NCBI GenBank assembly: GCA_916610825.1
Contig: OU744454.1
Coordinates: 893,001 to 957,000, forward strand
Length of the DNA: 64,000 nucleotides
Direction: 5' to 3'
DNA from: Haliclystus octoradiatus
Taxonomy: Eukaryota > Cnidaria > Staurozoa > Stauromedusae > Haliclystidae
In this document: positions 42,699-55,166 of the stretch, piece after piece
Position numbering within the stretch: the stretch's first letter is position 1
Layout: every line of letters starts with the position of its first letter
The notes under the pieces: model-generated
Databases searched by the model: none
The model's input: the letters and a program-made list of their open reading frames with translations, nothing else
Told to the model about the DNA's origin: nothing
Made by a program: the position numbers and the translations under genes

Positions 42699-44390
42699 TT
42701 AAATCTTTTTTACTTTTTCACCGACTATAACTGGGTTTTGTTTAGCAATCTGTGAACGTGCATCAGCTCGATAGTCATAACCACAATCGTGTTTATCGGA
42801 ATATCTATGAATGCCGCAATAAATACCACCACATCTACATTCAAATCCTACAAACGGGAAGAAACGAAAATATTCAAAATCTCAAACTACAACAAAATCG
42901 AGCGAAATCTAGCAAAAGCCATGAAAATACTTTGATGAGGAACAGGGTCTGAAGTGTTGCCTTTTGTTGTTGAAGTTTGGCTTATAAATTTATAAATCAT
43001 AAAAATAAATACTAGTTCTTATGAATTTGCTTCATAATTAAAATAATAATGCTTTATATCATCAGAATTGTTGTGCTTTAGTGGTGGGTCTAGAATGCTT
43101 AGATTTTTCTATTTGGCTTTTTGTTTTGCACAATGGAAGACAATATAGACCTATTGTTTCAGCTATATTAATTTACAGCTTCATTGTCCACATCAAAAAT
43201 ATTCAGCATATGTCGCAATTCAAGAACGCATTCATTATTATTTGCCTCTGTTAACATAGCAACACAAGAGACACATTGATTGTTATCAATGGCACACTCC
43301 ACACATGATGTAATAAATACTATTAAAATAAATAATCTCATCAGCCAAGTTGAAGGCATCATGTTTGCCCGTACTTTAATTTAATTAGGAAGCATGCCAT
43401 AAGTGGAACATTTAAATAATATCATAACCAATTACTTTGGCAAATAGATTCTCAAACATACCTGTAAGTCCCACTTTTTTTCGACAAGTGTTACATCTAT
43501 TTCGTTTTTTCAATTTATCATCCGGAGAAGTACCTTCGGATGTCGAGGGAGATGCTACAGCTGCATCGAGAGCATCAACAGCATCGGTAGCTGGGTTTGC
43601 AGGTATCGAAATTGGACTAGAAACAGCCAATGGACTGGTAATAGAACTTGGTTTTGGGAGTTCCGGCGTCAAAAGACCACGGGCTGTATGAACGGTTGTT
43701 CCAACATAACTAGACGATGCAGCACCTACAGAAAGACAGGCAAATGTTGAATAGAAATAAAAATATGGCTGAACAAAGGATACAACAACATCGAACAGAG
43801 AGGTATTTAATTTTATTGTCTCCACAGTGTATATTAAAATATTGGATGTTGTGTAAAGTTTCTTCTGTGAAAACAGGCGTGATTTGATTGTTTTTTTCTA
43901 AATTAAAAGAAAAAATTGTACATAATCTAATAAAAAGTTTGCAATTGGGAATGTTTTATAAATTCATTTCCACTGTAAATAAACATTGGTGTGTTATTTA
44001 TGAACCCGTACAAGATCATAGCAGCTGATCTTTATTTTTATTGAGTTCCTGTTAAATCAGCCAGAACATGCTAGTGCAATCATTTTGTCTTCCTATGAAA
44101 AGACTGGCAAAGGTATATGTGGTTATACATTATTGGCAGAATAGGGGATTCTGGGACTGAACGTTAATTAAGGATACCACCAGATGCTGACTTGTGATAA
44201 AAATATCTGATGACTCACCAGTGCTGGGTGAAGATCTGCCTGTATCCATTGGCGGCGATTGTTTCCTTTTGACTGATTCTTTGTAGCATTTCGAACACAT
44301 GCCTTCAAACGCAGAATTGCCATAAAATCCACATCCTGCTCGGCATAAAATTGGTTGTGGCGCTTGCGCTTGGTTAGAATCCCTTTCCAT
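42699..44390 (-). CDS. ZFAND6: A20/AN1 zinc-finger protein (ZFAND5/ZFAND6 type), complete
   Basis: Coding exons on the minus strand: 44390-44219, 43725-43462, 42847-42699, joined in frame to 194 codons plus TAA. The N-terminal A20 finger reads [20 protein letters not shown] then KCYKE (Cys4). A Ser/Pro/Ala linker of about 80 residues follows. The AN1 finger begins [14 protein letters not shown] and continues [20 protein letters not shown], with all Cys/His ligands present, and the protein ends [12 protein letters not shown], a family hallmark. Such proteins bind ubiquitin through A20 and act in proteasomal turnover, stress and NF-kB-type responses. The intron between A20 and the linker and the one splitting AN1 both have good GT-AG borders. 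Choice between ZFAND5 and ZFAND6 is not certain. It is convergent with the aminopeptidase gene. Confidence 0.93.
43168..43362 (-). CDS. Possible small secreted peptide, nested in a zinc-finger gene intron
   Basis: A 64-residue ORF on the same strand as the host gene, inside its second intron (43461-42848). Tandem ATGs lie in an acceptable context (A at -3). A hydrophobic core [11 protein letters not shown] followed by TSCVECA looks like a cleavable signal peptide and would leave a mature chain of about 40 residues with CVSCV and one more Cys. It ends EAVN then TAA; GTAAAT at that point could also act as a donor, so the ORF might be a first exon. No relative is recognised, and it may be a chance ORF. 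Confidence 0.35.
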   Translation of the reverse strand: MMPSTWLMRLFILIVFITSCVECAIDNNQCVSCVAMLTEANNNECVLELRHMLNIFDVDNEAVN

Positions 44391-46107
44391 TTCTTATGAT
44401 GTGAGATGAATGCTGAAAATAAATGTTACAAAATCATGAATTCCATCAATTCATTTTCTCTTAACACAAGTTACACAACAGACAGAGAGTGGTGTTATCA
44501 AATGGTGAGCATCTTCTCCCAGCAGAGAGACTAGACATTACGGAGGTGGTCCCTAATTCCGTTTACAGGAACATAAAAACAAATTGACAATTCAACGATT
44601 GTTGGCAACCTCGAAACAACAAAGACATCAAAATAATAGCCTATACACTTGTTATAGAGTGGTCTGTTTTCTTATAACGAGGGCAAAGAATCTACAGGCA
44701 TTATTAAAACTCCAATAGATAACTCACACGCGACAACTAAATACAGAGGACATTCAATGATTTATGATGTGCCGAAGGATAATATTTTGAGTAGTTGATA
44801 TTGAAACAACAGACGGTGTCCCTCGAACGTGTCTGGTCAAATAACAACGAATTTTGTTTCAAAACTCACGTAAAAATTAAAACATAAATTATGATATATA
44901 TAATATATATATTACTTGAAACAAAAAACCACTAAAGTAATTAAATTATTCCAGAAATCAAGCTAATCAAGAGGTTAAATATCATTATTAAAAATGCTGA
45001 GTAATTTGGGAAACTTCTAGATTGATGACGTAGTACAACAAAGAGATCGCTTTCTGTTTTCCTTATATTGAGAGATAACGAAAACGATAGTAAACCGACG
45101 ATCTATCTAACTTTACATCAAAGAACATAGCTAAAACAAAAACATAGATACTCTCTTAGCACATAATATGCCCAAAGTTAGAAAGACTTAAATATCTAGG
45201 CGACGCTAAGCCAGAATAGAATATTCGCTTGGGAACCAGAATATCTCTCAAGAGGAAACAGCAGAAGTACTAAAGACAACGAACAAAACAGCAAAAATAC
45301 ACGATATGATGCTCTTAATGACGTGGCTTTTGTATATATCATAGATTCCATAAGAAAACTTGAAAGTTTGCTAAAAGCGAAGTAAATACTATAACGAATG
45401 TTTCGTTTTTCGTTTCGGTCTTGTCGTTATGTTGACATCACATGACGAAGTAAAAATCAACCAGCAACAAAAACCGGCGACGCATCGACGATTTCACATA
45501 AGCACGACCACAAACTCTACAAATCTATAACCACGATAAATAACTGTAGTTGCTAATACACAAAATATTGAGCACTGATATAACATAATTGGAAGTCAAG
45601 TTTTTCACTGCCAGTTTTCAATTTTCAACTTTACTCACGAATGAAACCGTTCAAAACCGGTTCAATTAGATGTGGAAAACCGACAACACACTACTTCACT
45701 GAACGAAACATGGTCAGTTGGACTCACATTCAATTGCCTCTGATTTTAATTATGACTATTATGTTTATACATTCGAACGATAATTCATTTGCCTCTCGAC
45801 AAAATGATTCAAACGAAAACATCTTTACTCGTTCGTTTTAGTCCTTGGGGCGAACAATTGACGAAAACAAGGCATAGGAAACAAAAAATAACACAAACAA
45901 CATATCACCAAAGCTTGAAAATGGTCGAGATAGATACATCAAAACGATTTATTCCAAATAAATAACCCAACATATAGCCTAAACGTGATAGAGTTGGGTA
46001 TTTTGTAACTTCCCGAAACTGCCTGACAGACGCCATGATGTGAAGAAAAAATCGTTGAAAACATATCGAATCTAACTAATCCTTCCTGTAAAAGAGCTTC
46101 AAAATAC
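44391..46107. other. Upstream region of the zinc-finger gene
   Basis: AT-rich, containing the presumptive promoter and 5' UTR of the minus-strand ZFAND-type gene. An ORF at 45641-45841 (+) has a hydrophobic stretch (LPLILIMTIMF) but no splice or homology support. Nothing else is assigned. Confidence 0.5.
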
Positions 46108-46153
46108 TTGAATAATAAATATAAATACCTTATTATTTTAATAAACTTTCAAG

Positions 46154-46369
46154 TCAAGAAGACGTCTTCGTGTGCTGTTTTACAACCGTTAAAACAGCCT
46201 TGGTTTTGTTTGAAATGCCAGAAACGGCTGACTCCTATGTGTTTCGTTCTTTGTGACAACTGTGGTCGCACGTCGGGAGTGCAGCCGAATTATGACGTCA
46301 CAATAGATGGGCCCAATCCGATCATTTCATTGGTTGATTACTATCATTTATCCCGGATGTATAATACAG
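46154..46369 (+). CDS. Possible zinc-ribbon-like exon of an unrecognised transcript
   Basis: An open stretch bounded by an acceptor-like TTTCAAG and a strong donor (ACAG|GTGAGT). It encodes CLKC and, about 14 residues on, CDNC, a spacing that could bind one zinc, followed by VDYYHLSRMYNTG. No ATG start is visible in it. If joined to the acceptor at 47597/47598, the frame continues for about 14 codons and stops just after the start codon of the membrane-protein gene at 47635. It could therefore be an upstream ORF, a 5' exon of that gene, or chance. Confidence 0.25.
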
Positions 46370-47634
46370 GTGAGTCACGAAAGAAAAGTTTTGCCTAGAA
46401 TCAGTAATGGCTAATACGCCACGCAGGCTTTTGTTTTACCACAAGTGAAATCTTGATTTTGTTCTGCCATATAGTTAATTGCACTAGATCAATTATTTTG
46501 TCTATCTCTTTTAGCTGTCATGCGTTTTTAAAAGCAAATTCCCTGGAATGTTCTTATCTTTTTCACATCCTGGTGTTTTGAGTTTCTCTACTCGAAAATG
46601 ACAGAATCAGAAAATACGGTTCAATGTTGTTATTAGCAACATGTGACGTCATTTTTTTGTTTGTCCATTCACTGTTCACACGCTGGTGTGCTATTGTTAG
46701 AATGTCTCAAAATGGCTTTTGAATCAGACTTTAGACTGGTGGTCTCTGTGCTATTTGCTAATTCCACTATTCTTTTAGACAGCTAATTAAAGCACGCGGT
46801 GCTTATGAATTAAAGAAGTTAAAGATTCAAATTGTTCTTACATTGTATCAATATTTATATCCCTTTTGTCAAAGTATTTTTTAAATATTCTCATTTTTAT
46901 TACTTAAATCTCGATAACACCTACCTATCTGGCATATCGTGGCACGTACTGAAGAAAAATACCATTACTTTATAAGTTTATATGATACTTTTCGACCAAC
47001 CGTTTATTGTTTATCGTGTCATGAAGATGGTGGTCCATTCTGTAAACTGCGATTCTGTGGATGGCCGAAGAGATAGGATAGTTGAAGTTTTTGTATTAGA
47101 GGGGCGGCGGAATATGTTAATTCATAATGCTGGTTTCTAGATGCAGATGGCTAAAATTCAAAACTATTTTATAAACATAAACTAACAGAATATTTATCAT
47201 TATACCAACAACTATGCTAGAATGTGTATTAAGTTTAGAGTACAGCGTTTGTTGCCATCTCTGTAGAAAGTTATCGTGATATTAATCCAGTATCTTTATG
47301 CTACTCAAATATTGATCAATCCGATTCAAAAAGATTACGAAGGAATTGTCATATTCATGCAAATGTTGATGATTTTGGAAATACACCGGGAAATACGATA
47401 ATTACGATCCGATTAATCAATTAGGATCAAATATAGTACCCATAGGCATCATTAATAATGCCAAAACAAATAATTATTAACTTACTACGTACACCCGATA
47501 CCATTTATTCTGATTGTCATGTGAAGCTGTGTGAAGGAAGGAACGGTTTTGTTTACTGACACCTTCGCGGCTTCATGTTTCAAATTCTCTTTTGCAGCAC
47601 ATGTGCAACGAAGTGGTCGTGTCAAAAATTTCTC

Positions 47635-50600
47635 ATGATGATTCAAAGAGCTTCACTTTATGTGTTAATGTTATGGGTTATACTATTAAATAATAAGAGG
47701 TACTGTGCATTACAACCTATTTGTCAACCAAATAAAGCAGGATATGTTGGGCCGCCTCTACCAAAATTGCCTGACCAATATGTATCATCACAAGAATTGA
47801 CTCCATCTACTGTGAACATTACATCTCGAATCGATGAGTATTTTGATTATAAACGAAATCAAGCCGTTACTGTGATTACATCAATGAGTTTACAGTCGAA
47901 AACAATTTACAATTATAACACAAAGAAACAGTATGTAATTGCAGGTACAGACACTATCGCACCGACGTGTTTTGTAAGAGATATTATCAATGAACCAGAT
48001 GCAATTTTAGCATTGGCAGCAAAAAATGGACATCTCAAACATGCAATGGATGTTATTAATTTCAATGAATCTAATAAAGCCATACAATACATAGGAATAA
48101 CTACTGTTCGTGGCATCAGGTAGGCAACATTTGGAGTTCATTTTACTTTCAATTGTTAATCTTTACCCTGGAATACCATTGTGATAACAGAGTAGTTTCT
48201 GCCAAGTAACCTGAAGCTACCAATAGGCATAGCTACGTAAGACCCATGACATTCCGGTTAATAATCGCATGGTTATGTAATCCAACATTTGACTGCAATC
48301 ATGGCATATTGTTTATCCTAGCTGCTAGTGCAGTACCAACGTTTTGAGCTCATTGAAGCATAGCCAGTCAACATATACTCCCGCATGCTATACCCAGCCA
48401 GACTGACTGAGCCTCCACCTTTAATCTCACGCCTTCTGTGAATTCGTTTTCCAAAAATAGCAAGAACTACGATTGATTACTTTTTATTGTATTGCAGTGT
48501 TGTTAAAAGTAAATGTTGCTCCTGCGGAAAAATGTTTATGAGTTCATGGACGTTAAACGGCCCAATTTTCATGAACTTATTGAACTTGCAGGGGAATACT
48601 TTCGTAATCGGTATAGCACCATAGCGATGGGCACAGAACATGATCCCGCATTCCGAAAGAATAATGCACTCATTCAATGCATGTATGATTTAACAATGCA
48701 CTGCACACACGTGATAATCTGTTGAGAGCTTTTGAGAATATGTATATAGGCCTACTGTCATATTTGCAGACAATAATTTGGTTATATGACATATCACATA
48801 TACCTGCAAAAGAAGAGAGTCATCATAGCTATTACATTTGAAATAAACCTTACAATCATCTGCGTAGAGACTTAATCTATACGCAGATGATTGTAAGGTT
48901 ATTTTAAATGTAATAGCTATGATGACTCTCTTCTTTTGCAAAAAGATCTAATTGACAGAATTCTGAAATGGGCTGATGATAACCAACTAACTATCGCAAT
49001 CCATAAGTGCAAAGTGTTACTCCTTGGCAAGCATAACATCACTCATACCAACTATAACGTGTAAGATAACTTATTAGAGTCTGTATCAGAAATGCGAGAC
49101 TTCGGTCTTTAATTGACACAAAATTAGATTTTAAAGGCCATATTATAAAAAACTACTAATCGTGCTGGAATTAGATCCAAGATGATAAATAGGGTATTCA
49201 AGTCACGTGACATTACTTTTAAAATGCAACTAATCTATTGCTTTGTACGCCGTATTTGGAATATGCAAGCCAAATATGGAATCCAGATGAAGTACATGAG
49301 ATATCAAACTTTTGGAATCAATTCAGAGACAATTTACAAAGCAGTTGTTCATGGATAAGTCACTATCTTATGCCAATCGCATCTTCATGATTAATATTAA
49401 AACGTTAGAGCTTCGTCGACTCCATACATACCTTATTTATTATTATAAAATTATAAATGTAGATCTTGATAGAAGCTTAATTTTCAAATTTACTCCACAT
49501 GGTAGAATTGAGGTAACCCCATTGAAATTCTGAAGGTTATCACCATTCGTTTGCTTTGAGGGCCATCAAAGCATAGAGCCTACTGCAACTTGACACAAAA
49601 CAATCGAATAGCATAATTGTATTCTATAGAGCAATCGAAAATTGGTCAGAAAAATAAGAAAAATATTCTAGAAGAAGGCTAAACCTTTAGTCAGGCATCG
49701 CCATTGTAGTAAATCTAATCACGTAGCTTCAATCCCAATCACCATTATGGTCTATATAAATTCTATCTCATTTGTATTCCCGGACGGGGTCTCTGGGAGG
49801 ATGCCCCTGCATTAGGGATTAGCATCTATAACGACGGGGAAGGGGGTGAGACATAATCCAGCAGGTCGTACGTTAAGTCTGTTTCTTTAGTGGGAAACGA
49901 CTTGATCGAAGTCACCTCCACATGGGGGTATTTCGTCCGTGCAGCACATATACGTAGGGTACAAGTTAGAGGAATGAGATGATGATTTCCGTTTGTTGAA
50001 GGTGCAACCATTGGAGTCTATGTCTAAACCATGTGAACTCATCGTATTTAATTGATTATCATTTCGCTGTTAATGATTGGGAATTGCCAACTGATTCTGA
50101 ACACTCTACACCTGTGCTAATAACAATCAACGGAGAGTTCATAATGAATGGGGTGGCAACAGTTCAGAAGACACTCTCATTGGTTCATACGTTTTCATTC
50201 AATGTAATCGCACCTCCAGATGATGTATTTCAAATAACACACGGTATGATAATGATTGAATTATCTTAATATTGTAATGTTACTTATATCGTGATTTATA
50301 GAAAACTGATAGATATTTTGTACTCCATTGATGGTGAAATTTTGAAGCATTGAACCCTTAATGGGCTGCGTCCGATTCACATCTAATATACGGTCGAATA
50401 GCAGTCAAGATCAGATCCAGCGCAGCTCAAGCTGACTCGGTTGCTGTGTTTAAATAGAACCTTCCTCTGCATTCTTGAAGGCCTATCGTCAAAGAACTCC
50501 AAGTAACACAACAAAAGAGATATTTTTACACATGTCTGGGATCGTGTTCGTTTTGTAACGGGACTCCCTTCCTCCCTTGCCAACGGATACTTCCACTTGA

Positions 50601-53600
50601 AGAAGTACAATGTGGTAATCCAAAGCAAAGCAAAATGATAGATGATAGATCCAAAGCAAAATGTTGACTAGGCAGCCGTGAAACACCATTACAGATGATC
50701 TTAATTGTTTTTCTGTCACATCAGTGTTCGACATGACCGTATAGTATGACGGTTACATGCATACTGCATATATACTGTAATACTGTAACTATGCTGTAAC
50801 ATGTTGTTGATATTCTCCATTAAGCATACAAATGTCTCTATATGTTATTTTCTATTTCAGGTGTGCTTTGCGAAGAAGGGTTATCGGGTGCTCCTGTCCC
50901 AGTGCTACCAAATAATTTCTACGCTGAGTATGAATATTACTCACTCCAAGACAGCAAGCATCACGTGATCAAGGTAGGGGGACGAGTTTGTTTTCTTGCG
51001 ATTAATATATCTGACTGATTTGTTACGGATAAACGGGAAGATCGAGACACCAAAGAAACTTGACTTTTACAGTATGGGGAATTTTGTATTGTCATCATCT
51101 CTTTTTAATATTTAAATGCTTTCTCTCTTAAAAACTTGATTCGTACATTCGAACTTTCAAAGTTGATGTCCGTCCTTTACCAAAATCAGCGTCTCCAATA
51201 TGGAATCTAGATTATTAAAGATATTTCTTTGATAGAAAACGTCCAACGAACATTTACAAGGAGGGTTTGCAAACTAGAAAGATTAAAATATCAGAGTTAC
51301 ACTGATCATCTACGCATTCTACAACTTGGATGCGGAAATCTCCCTGGTCATGCAATTTAAACTGACCTTGTTTATGCAAAGAGTAACTATAGTTTCACCC
51401 TGATTATGCGGCACATCTTATTCAGTTTCATTAATAAACTGTATGAAATATTGATAGATTAAGAATACTTTTATATGTTAGAATTCTATTGTTCAATAAT
51501 TGTGTCTGCGACTGCCGGTCCCAGTGGTCCTAACGTTTTCTACCCCTGCGAATAATTCATATCAGAGTGAAGCTCTTTATTTCGATGTGTCTATGTGATG
51601 AATAATTAGGTATCTGTTATTATTTAAGCTATTTGCTACCGATCTATAGCCCTATCTGGATGGTAACGCTCATTCTGTTGTGTGGATATTATTATTTAAG
51701 GCGTATTACGATTTTACCCATGGTTTGGCACGTGTTACAAGTACTACGCATTCTGGTACTTGGGTTTACAAAGTTATTGACTATAATGGAGGTAATTATT
51801 TAAAACTTTGTTTCTTAATCCTCGGCTTAATTAAATGTGTAGCTCTAATAACTTATAGTAATTTAGTCATAGTAACCTGCTCTCCGTAGATCCCACTAAC
51901 TTCTATATACCAAATAATTACTCTTAAGAATGATCAATTAATTTAAAAACTGACAATAAGAACTACATTAATTTGAAAACATCAAACTAAACTCAAATTA
52001 ATATAATTCCCATAATGCTTTAGGCATCTTGTCTTTGGATTACCAATGCAATGCGGGCTGGTTGTAATAATTCAAATTAGACAATTTTGAGTCTCTGAAT
52101 CTTTTGAGCAGTCATCCTAGTTCTTTAAAACATTTTCTAGCTTCGTTACCAAAACAACCACTTGTCTCTGCTCTCATTGGTTGAACGTGGCACTCCATTG
52201 ATTGAAATTCCGCTTCAGAAGATGCAGCAGATGCTGGAATGTTTGATTTACATTAATTAATCGTTCCAAGGATAAAAATATTACTCTTCTTCGTAATTTT
52301 ATTTTGAACACGACAGGACCTTTAATTGTTAAGAATGCTTTTTGCTCACAATCAATGAAGATGTAACTGTATCAGCTGTGGTGTCCATTGTAGTGAAGAG
52401 TTTTCTATAAACCTTTGAGTCTCGTCACTACAGTAAATCTATATCTCTTCGTTAATTGTCATCAATTATCATTGAGTAAGGTTGGTCGTGTCACATAGAG
52501 GCTCTGTAACTATTGTACATATATGTTGGCAGTGGCCAGCTTGAAGTGCCTCCCTATACAAGATTAAAAGGTGCAGGGGCCTGGTAATAAAAGTCCTCTT
52601 TGCAGTTCACAGCAATAATTGTGCTTATCGGATGGGTTATGATGTTTGGTTTACGTTTTAGGTGTAATGTACGACGTTAAACACACTTACGATGATCCAG
52701 ACACTTCATACATTTTCTCCTGTGGGGTTTCCATGATTGAACAAGACAAACAAACAAATGCATCGTTTGTTGGTAATAATACACAACCTCATTTTACAAT
52801 GAAAACAGCCATGGAAAAATTCAACCTATCGCCTTTTAAATATACGTATCAAGGCGTTAGTAATATACGTGGAAGAGATGTTAATGTTTGGGTCAGCAGT
52901 CATAATGCTATGGAAATGTTCGGAGGGAAGCCCGTAAGTTGATTTCAATCGAGCGGATTCCGGAACTTGTAGAATTTCACTGTGTACTTGGATTGAGAAA
53001 CAATCTCTATATACTGAGGGTAGGCCTACAGGGGGACGTGCAATTACCTCATTAGCCCCATTAGAACTTCTCCTTGAATGCTACAGTGTATAGATCTCAT
53101 AATATTGATTTTCTCTTTAGAACTTCCCTCTTACACTGGCTGGTAGCTAATAGTAAATAGTAGTTTACTGGCTTGAATGAAATTAGACTAACATTTCTAA
53201 ATGTTTTCAGATTATTGGTCCCTTTTGCATTGGCCTTCAGACTTGATGTGAAGTTTTGCTTCTCACCTGACCTTGCATATTCTAAATGGCACCTCCCCCA
53301 TCAAACATTGTTCAAAGACCGGGGTGTACAGACACACATAATAATTCCTAGAGGACATAGGGTATAGGGGGTACAACCAACAATTACTTGAAGCAATGGT
53401 GTCTGAGATGTTAGCCAACATGCACTCTCAGATCGTCTAATGATATTAGCACTTTAAAACATGAAAATTTCAACTTGAAAACATAACGGATCGAGATCTT
53501 TTCAGAGCATGGCAAAAACACAGAACAAGCTCCCATATAATATAATATTAAGACTAGCCCGAGCATTGACATTTTAAAACAAAATTGAAAACTTTTCTTT

Positions 53601-55166
53601 TTAGCCAAGTATTTAATAATTCAGTTCAGAACTATAAATTACATTTTTAAGCATTTTAAACATTTATCTATTTTATTAGTTTTTATTTTACAGTTTGTAC
53701 TTTTTTATACTACAGTATATTAATTATGTTTGAAATATTAAATCTACCTCAAAATTTTGGCGTGCCTCATAAAAAAGCAACTAACAATATCGACACTCAG
53801 AGAACAATACTCTAAACTATATGAAAGTATTCAAAATTGTTTCATCTATAATTGTGTGCAATATTTGTAAGTAAGTTTAACCATGCCTTCGAGAATCTGT
53901 GATATTAAATTAGTTATATGGTATTATATTGCTGTTTTTTTTTTTAAAGTAGCAATTAGCTACTGTAGCATTCATGGGTTTGCTTATTACTCCGCGCTTG
54001 CAAATCACTTTGTCTGATCTGTTATTTCCAATTCGGATCGGATACATTGGTACAATCGTAGATGTTCGTCGAAGGCTATTTTGAATAAGTGCTGCTTAGA
54101 AGACTGTTCTCGATAGGAGGAATCGGGGTATAGTTTGAGTTCCTCGTTATCATTTCGTTTTAGTCAATAGTCGAATGGAGCTTTTTACTGAATAGTAATA
54201 CTCCTATTCAATTGGCGATCTATGATAAAGAAGATCGAAATAACAAAACTATTGTCAATATATTCTCATTTGATCGATTGGATTCAACGCAGAGAAATTT
54301 GAGAGCACTCAGGTGACTATACTTTGACATATTAAATTGTAAATATCCATCTTCAATAATACCTATGATTCATTAATAAAGATGAGATGATGTTTTTACG
54401 GTTACAGTTTTTGCTACAATGGCAACAAGCAATTAATCTCATTTCAAGTGGAAAATAAATTCCCCAAAACAGTAACTGCTGCTGAAAGGAATCATGGAAT
54501 CGAGGAAGCATTAGCAAAGTATGGCAAAGTACCGTTGTTAAGAGTGGCCTCGACACAGGTTGGTTAGATAACTGTTCAGTGTTCACTGTTCCCTTACGAA
54601 TTTTATCAAATTATTGCAGTAAATTATCAATATTGTGGATTTGATTGTTTGCAGGTGCAAAGCAAAGGTGAAACACTATACGTTACGACATCTGTGTATG
54701 GTTCTCTGGCACTAACGAACAGTTCACATGGCAACAAAATTCCTATTCAACTGCCATTGAGTGTTGCTATAAGTAACATTAAAAAAGCGGTTGAATCCGG
54801 TCAATTTGAAGTTATTGTATATCAAACAGGTGATCTAAGTTTGAAATCATGTCAGTTGTTTCTTGCCTTAGGTCTTAGGAGTAAATCCACTTTGCACTTT
54901 GAATTTTACCACTTGACGATTTTCTTCCAGGAGTGATAAACAAAGCAACAGCAGTGACGAATTCATTCTCCACAGGCAACAAAGAATCATCGCCGTCTAA
55001 AGATAGTAAAAGTGGATTATCATCTCAATCTCTAATCCTGATAATTGTTGTTGTTATTGTTGTGATTATTGTTGCTGTTGTTTCAATCATTTATATTTCA
55101 TTACGTCGAAGAGGTGTTGATCTATTTACATACAAGAAATACAGTCAAGACAACGATGGCCTCTGA
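47635..55166 (+). CDS. Type I membrane protein, tentatively of the metazoan LolA-like-domain group
   Basis: Nine exons: 47635-48119, 50002-50243, 50861-50973, 51701-51791, 52662-52933, 54164-54312, 54408-54558, 54655-54829, 54931-55166, joined in frame to 637 codons plus TGA. It begins with a signal peptide (YVLMLWVILL, cleavage likely after RYCA). A long extracellular part has repeated modules: RGIRCNHWSLC then YHFAVNDWELP; GVLCEEGLSGAPVPVLPNNF then AYYDFTHGLARV; a second GVSNIRGRDVNVWVS segment echoing the GITTVRGIR segment. These echoes suggest two related domains. A membrane segment (LILIIVVVIVVIIVAVVSII) precedes a short tail that begins LRRRGVD. The pattern recalls LolA-like (lipid-cargo fold) ectodomain proteins of invertebrates, but this is from memory of the pattern only. 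The fourth exon could start further 5' at 51650, as that frame is also open. Function unknown. Confidence 0.65.
48805..48940. repeat. Near-perfect 62-bp inverted repeat (hairpin) in retroelement sequence
   Basis: 48805-48866 is the reverse complement of 48880-48940 with one indel and one substitution, around a 13-nt spacer. The right arm encodes the RT catalytic motif YADD on the plus strand, so a piece of the retroelement has been copied in inverted orientation beside itself. Confidence 0.9.
48880..49540 (+). mobile_element. Degenerate non-LTR retrotransposon fragment (3' part of reverse transcriptase)
   Basis: Plus-strand translation, broken by several frameshifts and stops, gives LYADDCKVI (the RT active-site YxDD), then ILKWADDNQLTIA, KCKVLLLGK, a FGL.IDTKLDFKGHI-like stretch and ANRIFMINIKTLELRRLHTY. 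This order is typical of the palm-to-thumb part of CR1/Jockey/RTE-type elements and of the region after it. No intact ORF remains. It lies in the first intron of the membrane-protein gene, same strand. Confidence 0.8.

Noticed and set aside
53173..53367. Possible extra exon of the membrane-protein gene after TTTTCAG at 53211
   Set aside because: The frame needed meets a stop after about 12 codons, while the exons at 52933 and 54164 join cleanly in phase 0.
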